This document shows, piece by piece, positions 1 to 7,744 of a stretch of 45,806 bases of DNA. Made by a program: the position numbers and the translations under genes. Below the pieces are notes generated by a model that did no database searches, had not been told where the DNA came from, and worked only from the letters and a program-made list of their open reading frames with translations. Positions within the stretch are counted from its first letter, which is position 1, and every line of letters starts with the position of its first letter. This DNA is from Alloprevotella sp. (lineage in GTDB: Bacteria > Bacteroidota > Bacteroidia > Bacteroidales > Bacteroidaceae): the NCBI GenBank assembly GCA_017476545.1, contig JAFUZP010000038.1, positions 1 to 45,806 of the forward strand. Reading direction: 5' to 3'.

Positions 1-1
1 A

Positions 2-586
2 ATGAACAACGAAAAGACACTTGACGGCGCGCTGTGCGCCGGTGTAGGGACTGCGGACGCTGCGACGGCGCAACCCATGGATGCTTCGGGATCCGCTCCC
101 GCAGAAGGTAAGAAGAAGTACGTGCCGCCTACGATGCAGGTCATCCCGCTGGGCCCGCAGCGGCTGCTGGCGACGAGCGGGGCGCTTCCTCACGAGGAAT
201 ACTGTTATGTAAGTATCGAAGACCCGCTTGGTGCCGCCTGCGGGGGGGACTGCACAGCCGAGATAAGGCAGAAAATTACCGCTGGCAACATTAAGAGCAA
301 CCCGCGCCAGTTTGTGCAGGACATGGAGAGTTTAGGTCTGGGGCATGTTTTTTCGTACTATAACGGGCCGGACCTCAAGGGACTATTGAATTCGGCCGTG
401 ATTACTGATGCCACTATTGATTTATATACGTTTCACGGGACGGGGGCATCCTACACTTACGTAGATTTCAGCTTTGCCCTTGACGGCTATGTCCCCGATG
501 AGTATGCATTCCATCTTGAGGGCTTCATAGGAAGTTATGGTAGTAGTAGAGTCTATTTTCCACCCTGCGTGGAGGAACTGTTGTAA
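2..586 (+). CDS. P-family protein 1: conserved leader segment, Cys-containing C-terminus
   Basis: Function unknown. The protein has 194 residues if it starts at the first ATG of the window; an upstream start cannot be excluded because the window begins here. An Ala-rich N-terminus (residues 1-36, with EKTLDGALCAG) precedes KKYVPPTMQVIPLGPQRLLATSG (about 38-60). The rest holds five Cys residues. It is homologous over its length to the protein at 19048-19650: both share LL.SAVIT and GYVPD.Y.F.L. The first 50-60 residues are also shared with the proteins at 12527-13102 and, more distantly, 37280-37867. There is no hydrophobic signal peptide or membrane segment. Seven consecutive G (242-248) lie just after the conserved part. 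A palindrome array follows at 742-830. A leader-peptide-like N-terminus is an inference from the sharp change in conservation at LLATSG. Confidence 0.75.
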   Translation: MNNEKTLDGALCAGVGTADAATAQPMDASGSAPAEGKKKYVPPTMQVIPLGPQRLLATSGALPHEEYCYVSIEDPLGAACGGDCTAEIRQKITAGNIKSNPRQFVQDMESLGLGHVFSYYNGPDLKGLLNSAVITDATIDLYTFHGTGASYTYVDFSFALDGYVPDEYAFHLEGFIGSYGSSRVYFPPCVEELL

Positions 587-741
587 TTAATATCCATAAA
601 CTCGCTTATTCATAAACCACTAAAGAAGATGGGGTACGCGGGCGATAAAGAGCCCGAAGGACAAGGGTATGGCCTACTGCGTGCGGAGCGCGCGTCAGGC
701 CGCCGGGGCTCCGGAAGGGGAGGGGGGATAGGTGTGCTGGA
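587..741. other. Intergenic stretch between P1 and palindrome array
   Basis: The stretch is GC-rich after position 630 and holds no convincing gene. The sequence before 629 (ttcataaaccactaaagaag) resembles the upstream region of the HU-like gene at 19718. The ATG at 629 opens only a 54-codon frame that runs into the array, so I do not call it. Confidence 0.4.
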
Positions 742-830
742 AGTTGACATAGTACTCAACTGCCAGTTGAGTACTATGTCAACTATGAGTTGAGTTATAT
801 GTCAACTGGCAGTTGAGTTATATGTCAACT
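742..830. repeat. Palindrome array A, four 20-nt units, 23-bp period
   Basis: Units start at 742, 765, 788 and 811, exactly 23 bp apart, with 3-nt spacers. The type unit is AGTTGAGTTATATGTCAACT, with inverted arms AGTTGA/TCAACT. The first unit is in the opposite orientation to the second, so 742-761 and 765-784 form a perfect 20-bp inverted repeat around gcc. The array lies between the convergent genes P1 and tsf. Each unit could fold as RNA or bind a dimeric protein. Confidence 0.9.
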
Positions 831-957
831 CGGGGCTGAGTTAGGGCGTACTTGCAACTCGCTTGCTTCCAGCGGCTTACATCGGGTGCAGGGAGGGGGC
901 TCCCGAGGGGGGCGGGACGGGCTCCTGAGTGCGGGTCTGCCGGGACTTCGCAGGCGC

Positions 958-995
958 AAAAAATCCGGGCGGAACACTTCGGTGTCCCGCCCGGA
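958..995 (-). terminator. Intrinsic terminator of the rplM-tsf cluster
   Basis: A stem with arms TCCGGGCGG/CCGCCCGGA and an extended inner stem around a CTTCGG-type loop spans 964-995. It is followed, in minus-strand reading, by six T (958-963). It lies 22 bp past the tsf stop, which is the expected place for the end of the operon. Confidence 0.9.
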
Positions 996-1016
996 CGGCT
1001 GTTTTGTAGGGATGCC

Positions 1017-2009
1017 TTACTCGGCTACGAGCGTGAAGCGGTGGAAGGCTGTTACCTTGAGGTCGGCGTCGGCCTGCCTGAGGTACTCTGCGACGGTAGG
1101 TGTGCCGTCAATGAGGGCCATCTCCTGGTTCACGAGTGTGAAGTCCTTGTAGAACTTGTTCATGCGCCCGTTGGCGATGTTCTGTATCATCTGCTCGGGC
1201 AGGTTCTGGAGCTTCTCGGCTGCGGTCTTCTCCTTGAGCTGGCGTATCTCGTCGGCTTGCGCCTCGGTGATGTTTCCCTTGCGGATGCCTTCCTCGAGGT
1301 GTTCCTCGCTCTCGGCGATGTAGAGGTTGAAGCCGGCTTTCTTCAGGGCGGCCTCGACGGCCTTCTTCACCTGCTCTTCGCGGGTCTTCTCGAGGGCTAC
1401 CTTCATCTCGTTGTCCTTCACGTCCTGGGGCACGCTGGCCTCGTCCACGGCTACGGGGTTCATCGCGGCAATCTGGATGGCGATGTTGTGCCCCTGCTCT
1501 TCTGCGGGCTTGGTGAGCTGCACCATCGTGCAGAGCGTGTTGCGTCCCTGGTGGTTGTAGGTGGAGATGTACTCGCCCGTGAGGGTGAGGTATCCGTCGA
1601 GCTCCATCTTCTCACCCGTGATACCGCTGCGGTCCACTACGGCGTCCTGCACCGTGCCGCCGCCCATCGGGAGGGCTTTCACCTCGTCCAGCGTCTGGCA
1701 CTTGTTGGCCACGGCCAGGTCAAGTATCTGCTGTGTGAGGGCGACGAAGTCCTTGTTGTTCGCTACGAAGTCCGTCTCGCACTTCAGGGCGATGATGGCT
1801 GCGAAGCCGCCGTCCGCCTTGACGAGTACGCACCCGTTGGAGGTCTCGCGGTCGGAGCGCTTCGCGGCTACGGCCTGTCCCTTCTTACGGATGATTTCGA
1901 TAGCGGCTTCCATGTCGCCGTCGGCCTCGGCCAAGGCTTTCTTGCAGTCGCCGAGACCGGCTCCGGTCATCGTACGGAGTTTCTTGATATCTTCAATCGT
2001 TGCTGCCAT
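1017..2009 (-). CDS. tsf: Elongation factor Ts
   Basis: EF-Ts exchanges GDP on EF-Tu during translation elongation in the cytoplasm. The protein has 330 residues, longer than the enterobacterial form, as is usual in Bacteroidetes. The N-terminal UBA-like segment carries KLRTMTGAGLGDCKKAL (about residues 10-26). The core carries the diagnostic ALKCETDFVA stretch (about 74-83) that contacts EF-Tu. The start gives MAATIEDIKKLR, the normal family N-terminus. It is the last gene of the minus-strand cluster rplM-rpsI-rpsB-tsf, 34 bp after rpsB, and ends at a strong terminator. Confidence 0.98.
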   Translation of the reverse strand: MAATIEDIKKLRTMTGAGLGDCKKALAEADGDMEAAIEIIRKKGQAVAAKRSDRETSNGCVLVKADGGFAAIIALKCETDFVANNKDFVALTQQILDLAVANKCQTLDEVKALPMGGGTVQDAVVDRSGITGEKMELDGYLTLTGEYISTYNHQGRNTLCTMVQLTKPAEEQGHNIAIQIAAMNPVAVDEASVPQDVKDNEMKVALEKTREEQVKKAVEAALKKAGFNLYIAESEEHLEEGIRKGNITEAQADEIRQLKEKTAAEKLQNLPEQMIQNIANGRMNKFYKDFTLVNQEMALIDGTPTVAEYLRQADADLKVTAFHRFTLVAE

Positions 2010-2043
2010 GTGTTGTAATGAATAATCGTGAGCAATGGTTCGT

Positions 2044-2910
2044 TTACTCTGCTGCGGGCGCTTCCTCGGCGGTCTCCGCTGCGGGAGCTTCGGGCTCGGC
2101 CGTCGCTACGGGAGCCTCCTCTGCGGGAGCCTCGTCCTTGGGCTTGCGGGCACGTGTGGCACGCTTCCGGGGAGCCTTCTCGCCTTCCTGCTGGGCCTGT
2201 GCCTCGCTGTCGGCTTTCTCAATCTTGCGCTCCTCAAGTCCTTCCGCGATGGCTGCGCAGCACGCGTCGAGGATTACCTCGATGCTCTGCTTGGCATCAT
2301 CGTTCGCGGGGATAACGAAATCGACGTTGTTGGGGTCGGAGTTCGTGTCCACGATGCCGAACACGGGGATGCCTAGGCGGTTAGCCTCGGCCACGGCGAT
2401 GTGCTCCTTCATCACGTCCACGACGAACAAAGCCGCCGGGAGGCGCGTGAGGTCGGCGATGCTGCCGAGGTTCTTCTCCAGTTTCGCGCGTTGGCGGGAA
2501 ATCTGGAGTATCTCCCGCTTCGACAGGTTGGCATAGGTACCGTCCGCTGTCAGCTTGTCAATGTTCGCCATCTTCTTCACTGCCTTGCGGATGGTGGGGA
2601 AGTTGGTGAGCATTCCGCCGGGCCAGCGTTCTGCGACGTAGGGCATATTGACGCTCGTAGCCTTGTCGGCGATGATTTCTTTGGCCTGCTTTTTAGTAGC
2701 TACAAAGAGGATGCGCTTTCCCTGCTTGGTGATGTTCTTCAGTGCTTCTGCGGCTTCATCGATTTTTGCCACCGTCTTGTGGAGGTCGATGATGTGGATG
2801 CCGTTGCGCTCCATGAAGATGTAGGGAGCCATAGCGGGGTTCCATTTGCGCTTGAGGTGGCCGAAGTGGCAGCCAGCCTCGAGTAGTGTCTCAAAATTTG
2901 TTCTGGACAT
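2044..2910 (-). CDS. rpsB: 30S ribosomal protein S2
   Basis: S2 is a small-subunit protein on the back of the 30S particle. The N-terminus MSRTNFETLLEAGCHFGHLKRKWNP is typical, as are RILFVATKKQAKEII and RWPGGMLTNF in the middle and VDTNSDPNNVDFVIPANDDA near 190-210. The length is 288 residues, because an Ala/Glu/Lys-rich low-complexity tail follows residue 235. Such tails are common in Bacteroidetes S2. The gene is paired with tsf downstream as in most bacteria, and rpsI lies 135 bp upstream. Confidence 0.98.
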   Translation of the reverse strand: MSRTNFETLLEAGCHFGHLKRKWNPAMAPYIFMERNGIHIIDLHKTVAKIDEAAEALKNITKQGKRILFVATKKQAKEIIADKATSVNMPYVAERWPGGMLTNFPTIRKAVKKMANIDKLTADGTYANLSKREILQISRQRAKLEKNLGSIADLTRLPAALFVVDVMKEHIAVAEANRLGIPVFGIVDTNSDPNNVDFVIPANDDAKQSIEVILDACCAAIAEGLEERKIEKADSEAQAQQEGEKAPRKRATRARKPKDEAPAEEAPVATAEPEAPAAETAEEAPAAE

Positions 2911-3045
2911 TGTTTTTGTTGTTTGTCGTTTACTTTCTTGTTAATTGAATGTTGTGTTCAACCAACCGCCGGGTAAACTCCGCATCGGAGTGCGATGTGT
3001 CGCGGCGGTTTAGATGCTAAACGTATTTTCAGCAAGCGGTGCCGA

Positions 3046-3432
3046 TTAACGTTTGCTGAACTGGAAGCGGCGGCGTGCCTTGGGCTGTCCCGGCTTCTTG
3101 CGCTCCACGGCACGCGGGTCGCGTGTCATAAAGCCTTCCTTGCGCAGGGCTGACTTGTCGTCTGCGTTGATTTTTACCAAAGCGCGTGCAATGGCAAGGC
3201 GGAGTGCCTGGCTCTGGCCGGTGTATCCACCGCCGTTCAGGTTGGCCTTGATGTCGTACTTCTCAATCGCGTCGAGCAGTTGGAGCGGTTGTTTCACTAC
3301 GAACTGCAGGATGGGGGAGGGGAAGTACTCCGTGAGGTCGCGCTTGTTAATGGTGATTTTGCCAGTACCTTCGGTGACGAAGACGCGGGCTACGGCGCTC
3401 TTACGGCGGCCAAGTGCATTTATCATTTCCAT
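3046..3432 (-). CDS. rpsI: 30S ribosomal protein S9
   Basis: The protein has 128 residues and full family length. It begins MEMINALGRRKSAVARVF, has the central GGGYTGQSQALRLAIARAL motif, and ends in the basic tail KARRRFQFSKR, which in this family reaches the P-site tRNA. The gene is 15 bp downstream of rplM, the conserved L13-S9 pair, and is surely co-transcribed with it. Confidence 0.98.
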   Translation of the reverse strand: MEMINALGRRKSAVARVFVTEGTGKITINKRDLTEYFPSPILQFVVKQPLQLLDAIEKYDIKANLNGGGYTGQSQALRLAIARALVKINADDKSALRKEGFMTRDPRAVERKKPGQPKARRRFQFSKR

Positions 3433-3447
3433 ATCTTCTTCGTTTTC

Positions 3448-3909
3448 TTATTTGTACTGGTTGATGTCAATTGCCTTCGGCTGTTGTGCCACGTGGGGGT
3501 GTTCGCTTCCGGCATACACGTAAAGGTTGCTGAGGATATGCGCGCCGAGCTTGTTCTTCGGGAGCATACCTTTCACGACACGGCGCAGGAGGCGGTCCGT
3601 TCCGTTGGGCTTGGCCAGAATGGTTGCAGGCGTATTCTTGCGCTGTCCGCCGGGATACCCCGTGTAGTGCAGATATACGCGTTCCGTCATCTTCTTGCCG
3701 GTGAGGCGCACCTTGTCTGCGTTGATGATGATTACGTTGTCGCCACAATCCACGTGGGGGGTGAAGTTCGGTTTGTACTTGCCCCGGAGAAGTTTGGCGA
3801 CCTTCGAGCAAAGGCGGCCGAGGATCTGGTCGGTAGCATCCACTACGACCCACTCTTTTTTGGCGGTCTCTTTGTTCGCGGAAATGGTCTTGTAGCTTAA
3901 AGTGTCCAC
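3448..3909 (-). CDS. rplM: 50S ribosomal protein L13
   Basis: The protein has 153 residues. It contains WVVVDATDQILGRLCSKVAKLLRGK (about 20-44), NVIIINADKVRLTGKK (58-73) and the GMLPKNKLG motif near 118, all characteristic of L13. It is the first gene of the minus-strand ribosomal cluster. A canonical promoter lies about 140 bp upstream, leaving an untranslated leader that could carry ribosomal-protein autoregulation; no specific element is recognised. Confidence 0.98.
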   Translation of the reverse strand: MDTLSYKTISANKETAKKEWVVVDATDQILGRLCSKVAKLLRGKYKPNFTPHVDCGDNVIIINADKVRLTGKKMTERVYLHYTGYPGGQRKNTPATILAKPNGTDRLLRRVVKGMLPKNKLGAHILSNLYVYAGSEHPHVAQQPKAIDINQYK

Positions 3910-4049
3910 TTTCTCGTTTTGTTTTGTTTGTAACTACTAATTTTTTATCGTTCGCCTGCGTGAGTCCGATAGGGCGTGTCCGGCCAAAGACTGCACCCGT
4001 AACTTGCAGACATACAGCGCTAAGACGCTGCTTGATAATAATCGGCGTG

Positions 4050-4080
4050 CAAAAGTAGTGCATTCCGTTGAAACGGCAAA
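4050..4080 (-). promoter_or_regulatory. Promoter of rplM-rpsI-rpsB-tsf
   Basis: In minus-strand reading, TTTG (4080-4077), 19 bp, then TACTTTTG (4057-4050). This matches the Bacteroidetes consensus TTTG-N19-21-TAnnTTTG completely and predicts a start near 4043, a leader of about 135 nt. Confidence 0.85.
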
Positions 4081-4244
4081 GGCGTTACGGTGTTTTTTGC
4101 ATTCTAAAGGCTTCGGTATAGGCGGAAAAGTGTCCGGGAAGGGTGGGGGTATGCCGCTAAACGGACGCTTGGATCCGGCCAGGCCGGAGGGTGGGGCTGC
4201 TTGTAGGTAGTCTGGGCGCGGTGGGCATATCGCGCTGCGGCTTC

Positions 4245-4326
4245 TTACCCATAGGGTTAGGACGAATTACCCCTTGGGTCAGGGAAAATTATCCCTAGGG
4301 TTAGGGAAGGTTAGGCCTAGGGTTAG
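4245..4326. repeat. Palindrome array B, four units, 22-bp period
   Basis: Units start at 4245, 4267, 4289 and 4311, exactly 22 bp apart. The type unit is TTATCCCTAGGGTTAGGG, palindromic around CCCTAGGG. The same family recurs at 12011-12093 and 32067-32127. The array sits in the 535-bp gap between the end of the ComEA-like gene and the rplM promoter. The rest of this gap (4081-4244, 4327-4444) shows nothing I recognise. Confidence 0.88.
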
Positions 4327-4444
4327 CGCGGTTCCTGCCGTGTGGCGGTTTTCCCCGCGTAGGAAGGGGCGTGCGCGAAAGTCTGGGTTAGTCGGTCAGG
4401 GTGCGTCGGGAGATTTCCGCCATCCCGTGCGTGGTGGCGTCTGC

Positions 4445-5350
4445 TCAGAAGTCGAAGTAGGGGCGGAGCCGCTCAAAGTCCCGCTCCGTGAAGTGCGGGG
4501 AAAGGCGCAAGTCCTCCCAACTGCGCAGCGGCCCTTGCAGGCGGATGAAGTTGGCAACTTCTTTGACTTGTTCGTAGTTGAGGTACGGGTGGCGCACCAG
4601 TTGCTTGAAAGTCGCCTTGTTTACGTTCATTCGTCGGGGTCGCGCGTCGGAGCTTACGGTGAACCAGCGTTCAATGCCTTCGGGCAGGTCGTCTATTTCC
4701 TTCAGCTGGTCTGTGCTGATGAAACCGCCCAGACGTTCGCGGTAGCGGGTGATGGCCTGTGCGCGCCATGTACCTATTCCGGGAATGCCTTTCAGGGCGG
4801 TCGTATCTGCTTCGTTGAGGTCCAGGACGGTTCCTTCCGCATACTTCTTCGGCCATGTCGCACGTAGGCTGTCGTGCCGCTCCTGCCTGCGTTCGCGCTC
4901 AATCTCTTCCGCGCTCGGCGCGATGCGGATGTAGGGGCGCAGGCGGCTGTAGTCGGCTTCGCTTAGGCCATATAGGCGGCGGAAATCCTCGGGGCTGCGC
5001 CACCGCCCGCCGCGCTTTCGGTATTTCATGGCATTGGCGGCCTGCCACGGATGCAGGCCGAGGCGGACGAGTGTGGCAGAGTCGGCGGTGTTCGGGTCGA
5101 AGGGAAAGCTTTCCGGTGTGCGCCTCCCTGTGCTGTATCCGTACTTCTCGTACTGGTGCTTGGCGGCCCATTCGGCCGAGTCGCGCCTCAGCTCGTCCTC
5201 GAAGTCGGCCAGCGCCTGCCATTCTTCTTCGCTGACGGGGGCGGGGGACTCCGCTTCCGTCCGCCCTTCGCAGAACCGCAGGAGGAGGAATACGGCGGCC
5301 AGTGCCACGGCTGCGGCAGCCAGCGTGCGGCGTTCAGCCTTTGCTAGCAT
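4445..5350 (-). CDS. ComEA-like helix-hairpin-helix protein, membrane anchored
   Basis: A 301-residue protein with one N-terminal membrane segment (about 9-25, LAAAAVALAAVFLLLRF). Three helix-hairpin-helix repeats of the ComEA type follow: about 82-140 (DPNTADSATLVRLGL…), 176-232 (LDLNEADTTALKGIPGIGTWRAQAITRYR) and 240-299 (MNVNKATFKQLVRH…). The family binds double-stranded DNA without sequence preference. A role in DNA uptake is known for ComEA but only inferred here. The second repeat has the most canonical GIPGIG hairpin. The start overlaps the preceding gene's end by 17 bp, suggesting co-transcription with the maturase at 5334-6596. Confidence 0.85.
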   Translation of the reverse strand: MLAKAERRTLAAAAVALAAVFLLLRFCEGRTEAESPAPVSEEEWQALADFEDELRRDSAEWAAKHQYEKYGYSTGRRTPESFPFDPNTADSATLVRLGLHPWQAANAMKYRKRGGRWRSPEDFRRLYGLSEADYSRLRPYIRIAPSAEEIERERRQERHDSLRATWPKKYAEGTVLDLNEADTTALKGIPGIGTWRAQAITRYRERLGGFISTDQLKEIDDLPEGIERWFTVSSDARPRRMNVNKATFKQLVRHPYLNYEQVKEVANFIRLQGPLRSWEDLRLSPHFTERDFERLRPYFDF

Positions 5351-6596
5351 CGTTGCGCTTGGGGGGATAGGCGGGGCGGCCGTCCTTGAGCCACTGCATC
5401 ACATTGGCCGGCGGTTCGCCCTGCTGGAGTTGGGCTTTCATGAAGTCCATGTAAGGAGCCACATGGTCAAAGAATTGTCGGTAGCCGGCGCAGAGGTAGT
5501 TGTGGCCGGGTTCGCCGTGTTTGTCCGTAGCGAAGCGTAGGCGCGGGCATTCGCCGTTGCAGGCGAAGAGCCACTCGCACTCGCGGCACTGGCGGGTCAG
5601 CTTCGTGCGTTTTTCGGCTCCGAAGCGCAGCTGCCTGTCGCTGTACATCATCTCCGCCAAGGGGTGTTGGCGGATATTGCCAAGGAAGTATTCGGGAAAG
5701 ACGAAATGGTCACAAGAATACAGGTCGCCGTTAAATTCCAGCGCACCGGCGTGCCCGCACGTCTCGGCCAGCGTGCAGATGCCGGGCGGTACGCCTGTCC
5801 AGTTGGCCAGCGTGGCGTCAAAAAGCTGCACATAGAACTCCCCGACGTCCTCCTTAACCCATTCATCGAAGACCGCGCATAGAAAACGTCCCCACTGGCC
5901 TGGGGTGACGGAAAAGTCTGCCAGTTCGGCCGTTGCACCTTCGGTGGGCGAGGCCAGAATGCGTCCGTCCGGGTGGCGATAGATGCGTTCTACAACGGGT
6001 GTGAACTGGATGTAATGACAGTCAATCTCCTTGAAAAAGTTGTAGAAGTCCAGCGGGTAGTCGGCATTGAAGTCGTTTACGACAGCCAGCGCGTTCCACT
6101 CCACGCCGTTGCGGCGTAGCACCTCGATGCCTTGCATCACCTGCCGGAAGGACGGGCGTCCCGTCCGGGTGCGGCGGTACTCGTCGTGAAATTCCTGCGG
6201 ACCGTCTATACTGACTCCCACGAGGAAGTGGTTCTCGCGGAAGAAACGCGCCCATTCGTCCGTGATGAGCGTGGCATTGGTTTGTATGGCGTTGTCTATC
6301 TGCCGCCCGCCCGCATATTTCTTTTGCAGTTCAATCGCCTTCTGGTAGAACGAAAGCGGGCGCATCAGCGTCTCCCCCCCATGCCATGTGAAAAGCACCT
6401 GCGGCATGGTCTGCATACCGATGTACTGGCGCGTATATTCCTCCAGCATCTCATCGCTCATCAGGTGACGCGGCGTGTCGGAATAGAGCTTTGCTTTTTC
6501 CGTATAGTAGCAGTACTTACAAGCGAGGTTGCACAGCGCACCGGCGGGCTTTGCCATAACGTAGGCGGGGCGTGCGAAGGGGGAGATGGTATTCAC
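5334..6596 (-). CDS. Anaerobic sulfatase-maturating radical SAM enzyme
   Basis: This radical SAM/SPASM enzyme oxidises an active-site Cys or Ser of sulfatases to formylglycine. CNLACKYC (CxxxCxxC, radical SAM cluster) lies just after YVMAKPAGA. It is followed by TWHGGETLMRPLSFY, VGVSIDGPQEFHDEYR and, at the C-terminus, the SPASM cysteines (CGHAGALEF, YSCDHFVFPEY, CRECEWLFACNGECP). The match to Bacteroides-type anSME (ChuR) is close along the whole length. I place the start at the GTG at 6596 (MNTISPFARPAYVM, 420 residues). The open frame continues upstream to 6833, but that part runs through a terminator and into nagB and does not match the family. No sulfatase gene lies in this window, so the substrate is elsewhere. 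Confidence 0.9.
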   Translation of the reverse strand: MNTISPFARPAYVMAKPAGALCNLACKYCYYTEKAKLYSDTPRHLMSDEMLEEYTRQYIGMQTMPQVLFTWHGGETLMRPLSFYQKAIELQKKYAGGRQIDNAIQTNATLITDEWARFFRENHFLVGVSIDGPQEFHDEYRRTRTGRPSFRQVMQGIEVLRRNGVEWNALAVVNDFNADYPLDFYNFFKEIDCHYIQFTPVVERIYRHPDGRILASPTEGATAELADFSVTPGQWGRFLCAVFDEWVKEDVGEFYVQLFDATLANWTGVPPGICTLAETCGHAGALEFNGDLYSCDHFVFPEYFLGNIRQHPLAEMMYSDRQLRFGAEKRTKLTRQCRECEWLFACNGECPRLRFATDKHGEPGHNYLCAGYRQFFDHVAPYMDFMKAQLQQGEPPANVMQWLKDGRPAYPPKRNDASKG

Positions 6597-6642
6597 GTGC
6601 GGCGGTTTTCGTTGGTAGGCGTTTCGGATCGTGTGGGGGTGC

Positions 6643-6671
6643 AAAAAGCCCTCCCCGGTCACGGGGAGGGC
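6643..6671 (-). terminator. Intrinsic terminator of nagB
   Basis: The stem GCCCTCCCC/GGGGAGGGC spans 6648-6671, followed in minus-strand reading by TTTTT (6647-6643). It lies 14 bp past the nagB stop and separates nagB from the maturase gene. Confidence 0.9.
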
Positions 6672-6684
6672 CGGAAGCGGTGGC

Positions 6685-7479
6685 TTAGATGAGGTTTTCC
6701 TTCTCCACGTCCTTGAAGAAACGGTACGTGCCGTGCGTGATTTCCTCGCAGGCGGCCTCGTCGCAGACGATGATGCCGTGCGGGTGCAACTGTAGGGCGG
6801 ATATGGTCCACATCTGCGTGATGGGGCCTTCAACGGCGGCGTGGAGGGCGCGGCTCTTGTTATGGCCGTTGCAGAGGATGATCACTTCGCGCGCGCTCAT
6901 CACCGTACCGACACCTACCGTCAGGGCCGTGCGGGGCACATTGTCCGGGTTGCCGCCGAAGAAGCGGGAGTTGGCCACGCGCGTGTCGGTGGTCAGCGTC
7001 TTTACGCGCGTCCGGCTGGAGAGCGAGCTGCCGGGTTCGTTGAAAGCGATGTGCCCGTCGGGGCCGATGCCGCCGATGAAAAGGTCGATTCCCCCGGCCT
7101 CGGTAATCATCTGCTCGTAGCGCAGGCATTCGGCCTCCAGGTCTGGTGCGTTGCCGTTCAGGATGTGTATGTTCTCCTGCGGGCAGTCAATATGGTCAAA
7201 AAGGTTCTGGCGCATGAAAGAGTGGTAGCTCTCCGGGTGTTCCTCGGGAAGTCCGACGTACTCGTCCATGTTGAACGTCAGCACATGCTTGAAGCTGACG
7301 CGCCCGTCCCGGTAGGCCTTGATGAGTCCCTTGTACATGCCGATGGGGGAAGAGCCTGTCGGCAGCCCCAGGACGAAGGGTTTCTCCGCCGTAGGCTTGG
7401 CTGCGTTAATCCTGCTGACCACATAGTCGGCAGCCCACTGGGACAATTTCTCATAATCCGGTTCGATAATAACTCTCAT
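6685..7479 (-). CDS. nagB: Glucosamine-6-phosphate deaminase
   Basis: Converts glucosamine-6-phosphate to fructose-6-phosphate and ammonia in the cytoplasm, feeding amino sugars into glycolysis. The protein has 264 residues, full length. It shows [11 protein letters not shown] (about 39-49, phosphate site), FNMDEYVGL (69-77, with the proton-abstracting Asp72) and [18 protein letters not shown] (136-153, with the catalytic His143). It is a single-gene unit with its own promoter and terminator. A Bacteroidales making a mucin-type M60 peptidase next door would plausibly use host amino sugars; that link is inference. Confidence 0.97.
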   Translation of the reverse strand: MRVIIEPDYEKLSQWAADYVVSRINAAKPTAEKPFVLGLPTGSSPIGMYKGLIKAYRDGRVSFKHVLTFNMDEYVGLPEEHPESYHSFMRQNLFDHIDCPQENIHILNGNAPDLEAECLRYEQMITEAGGIDLFIGGIGPDGHIAFNEPGSSLSSRTRVKTLTTDTRVANSRFFGGNPDNVPRTALTVGVGTVMSAREVIILCNGHNKSRALHAAVEGPITQMWTISALQLHPHGIIVCDEAACEEITHGTYRFFKDVEKENLI

Positions 7480-7528
7480 GTCGTTTTTTGTATTTGGTTT
7501 GACTTCGGTTAGTTTGCGCTTGTTTGCG

Positions 7529-7560
7529 CAAAAGTAGGCATTCTTTCGCGCATAAGCAAT
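7529..7560 (-). promoter_or_regulatory. Promoter of nagB
   Basis: In minus-strand reading, a -7 box TACTTTTG (7536-7529) with a weak -33 (TTGC with 19 bp or ATTG with 20 bp). The predicted leader is about 45 nt. Confidence 0.65.
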
Positions 7561-7630
7561 AAAAAACGCCTAAAAGTGGGCGTTTGGCGCACGGTTCGCG
7601 CGCGCGTACGTAAATAAATACGGTGTAATG

Positions 7631-7662
7631 TTTGCTCGTCCCGAAAGAAATACCCATCTTTG
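7631..7662 (+). promoter_or_regulatory. Promoter of LRR-M60 operon
   Basis: TTTG (7631-7634), 20 bp, CATCTTTG (7655-7662). One mismatch to the Bacteroidetes -7 box. The predicted leader is about 75 nt. Confidence 0.65.
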
Positions 7663-7744
7663 TAACGCAGAAATTCGGGGCGTTCCGTTTTCTGCACTAC
7701 GGTAAAGCGTGATAAATAACCAGCAATACTAAAAACTAATCCAA

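Noticed and set aside
629-793. 54-codon frame after P1
   Set aside because: Reads through array A and has a low-complexity Gly/Arg product, although its start context resembles the HU-like gene.
852-2018. Long plus-strand frames opposite tsf and rpsB
   Set aside because: Antisense shadows of clear ribosomal and elongation-factor genes in a GC-rich genome.
4245-4326. Telomere-like CCCTAGGGTTAGGG repeats
   Set aside because: The units are palindromes at 22-bp phase and vary; other arrays with the same geometry have unrelated sequence. Resemblance to TTAGGG is coincidental.
5334-6596. Maturase as a modification enzyme for the P proteins
   Set aside because: Its sequence is a close match to sulfatase-maturating enzymes, and it is not adjacent to any P gene.
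6597-6833. N-terminal extension of the sulfatase-maturase
   Set aside because: It overlaps the nagB terminator and the nagB 3' end and does not match the enzyme family.
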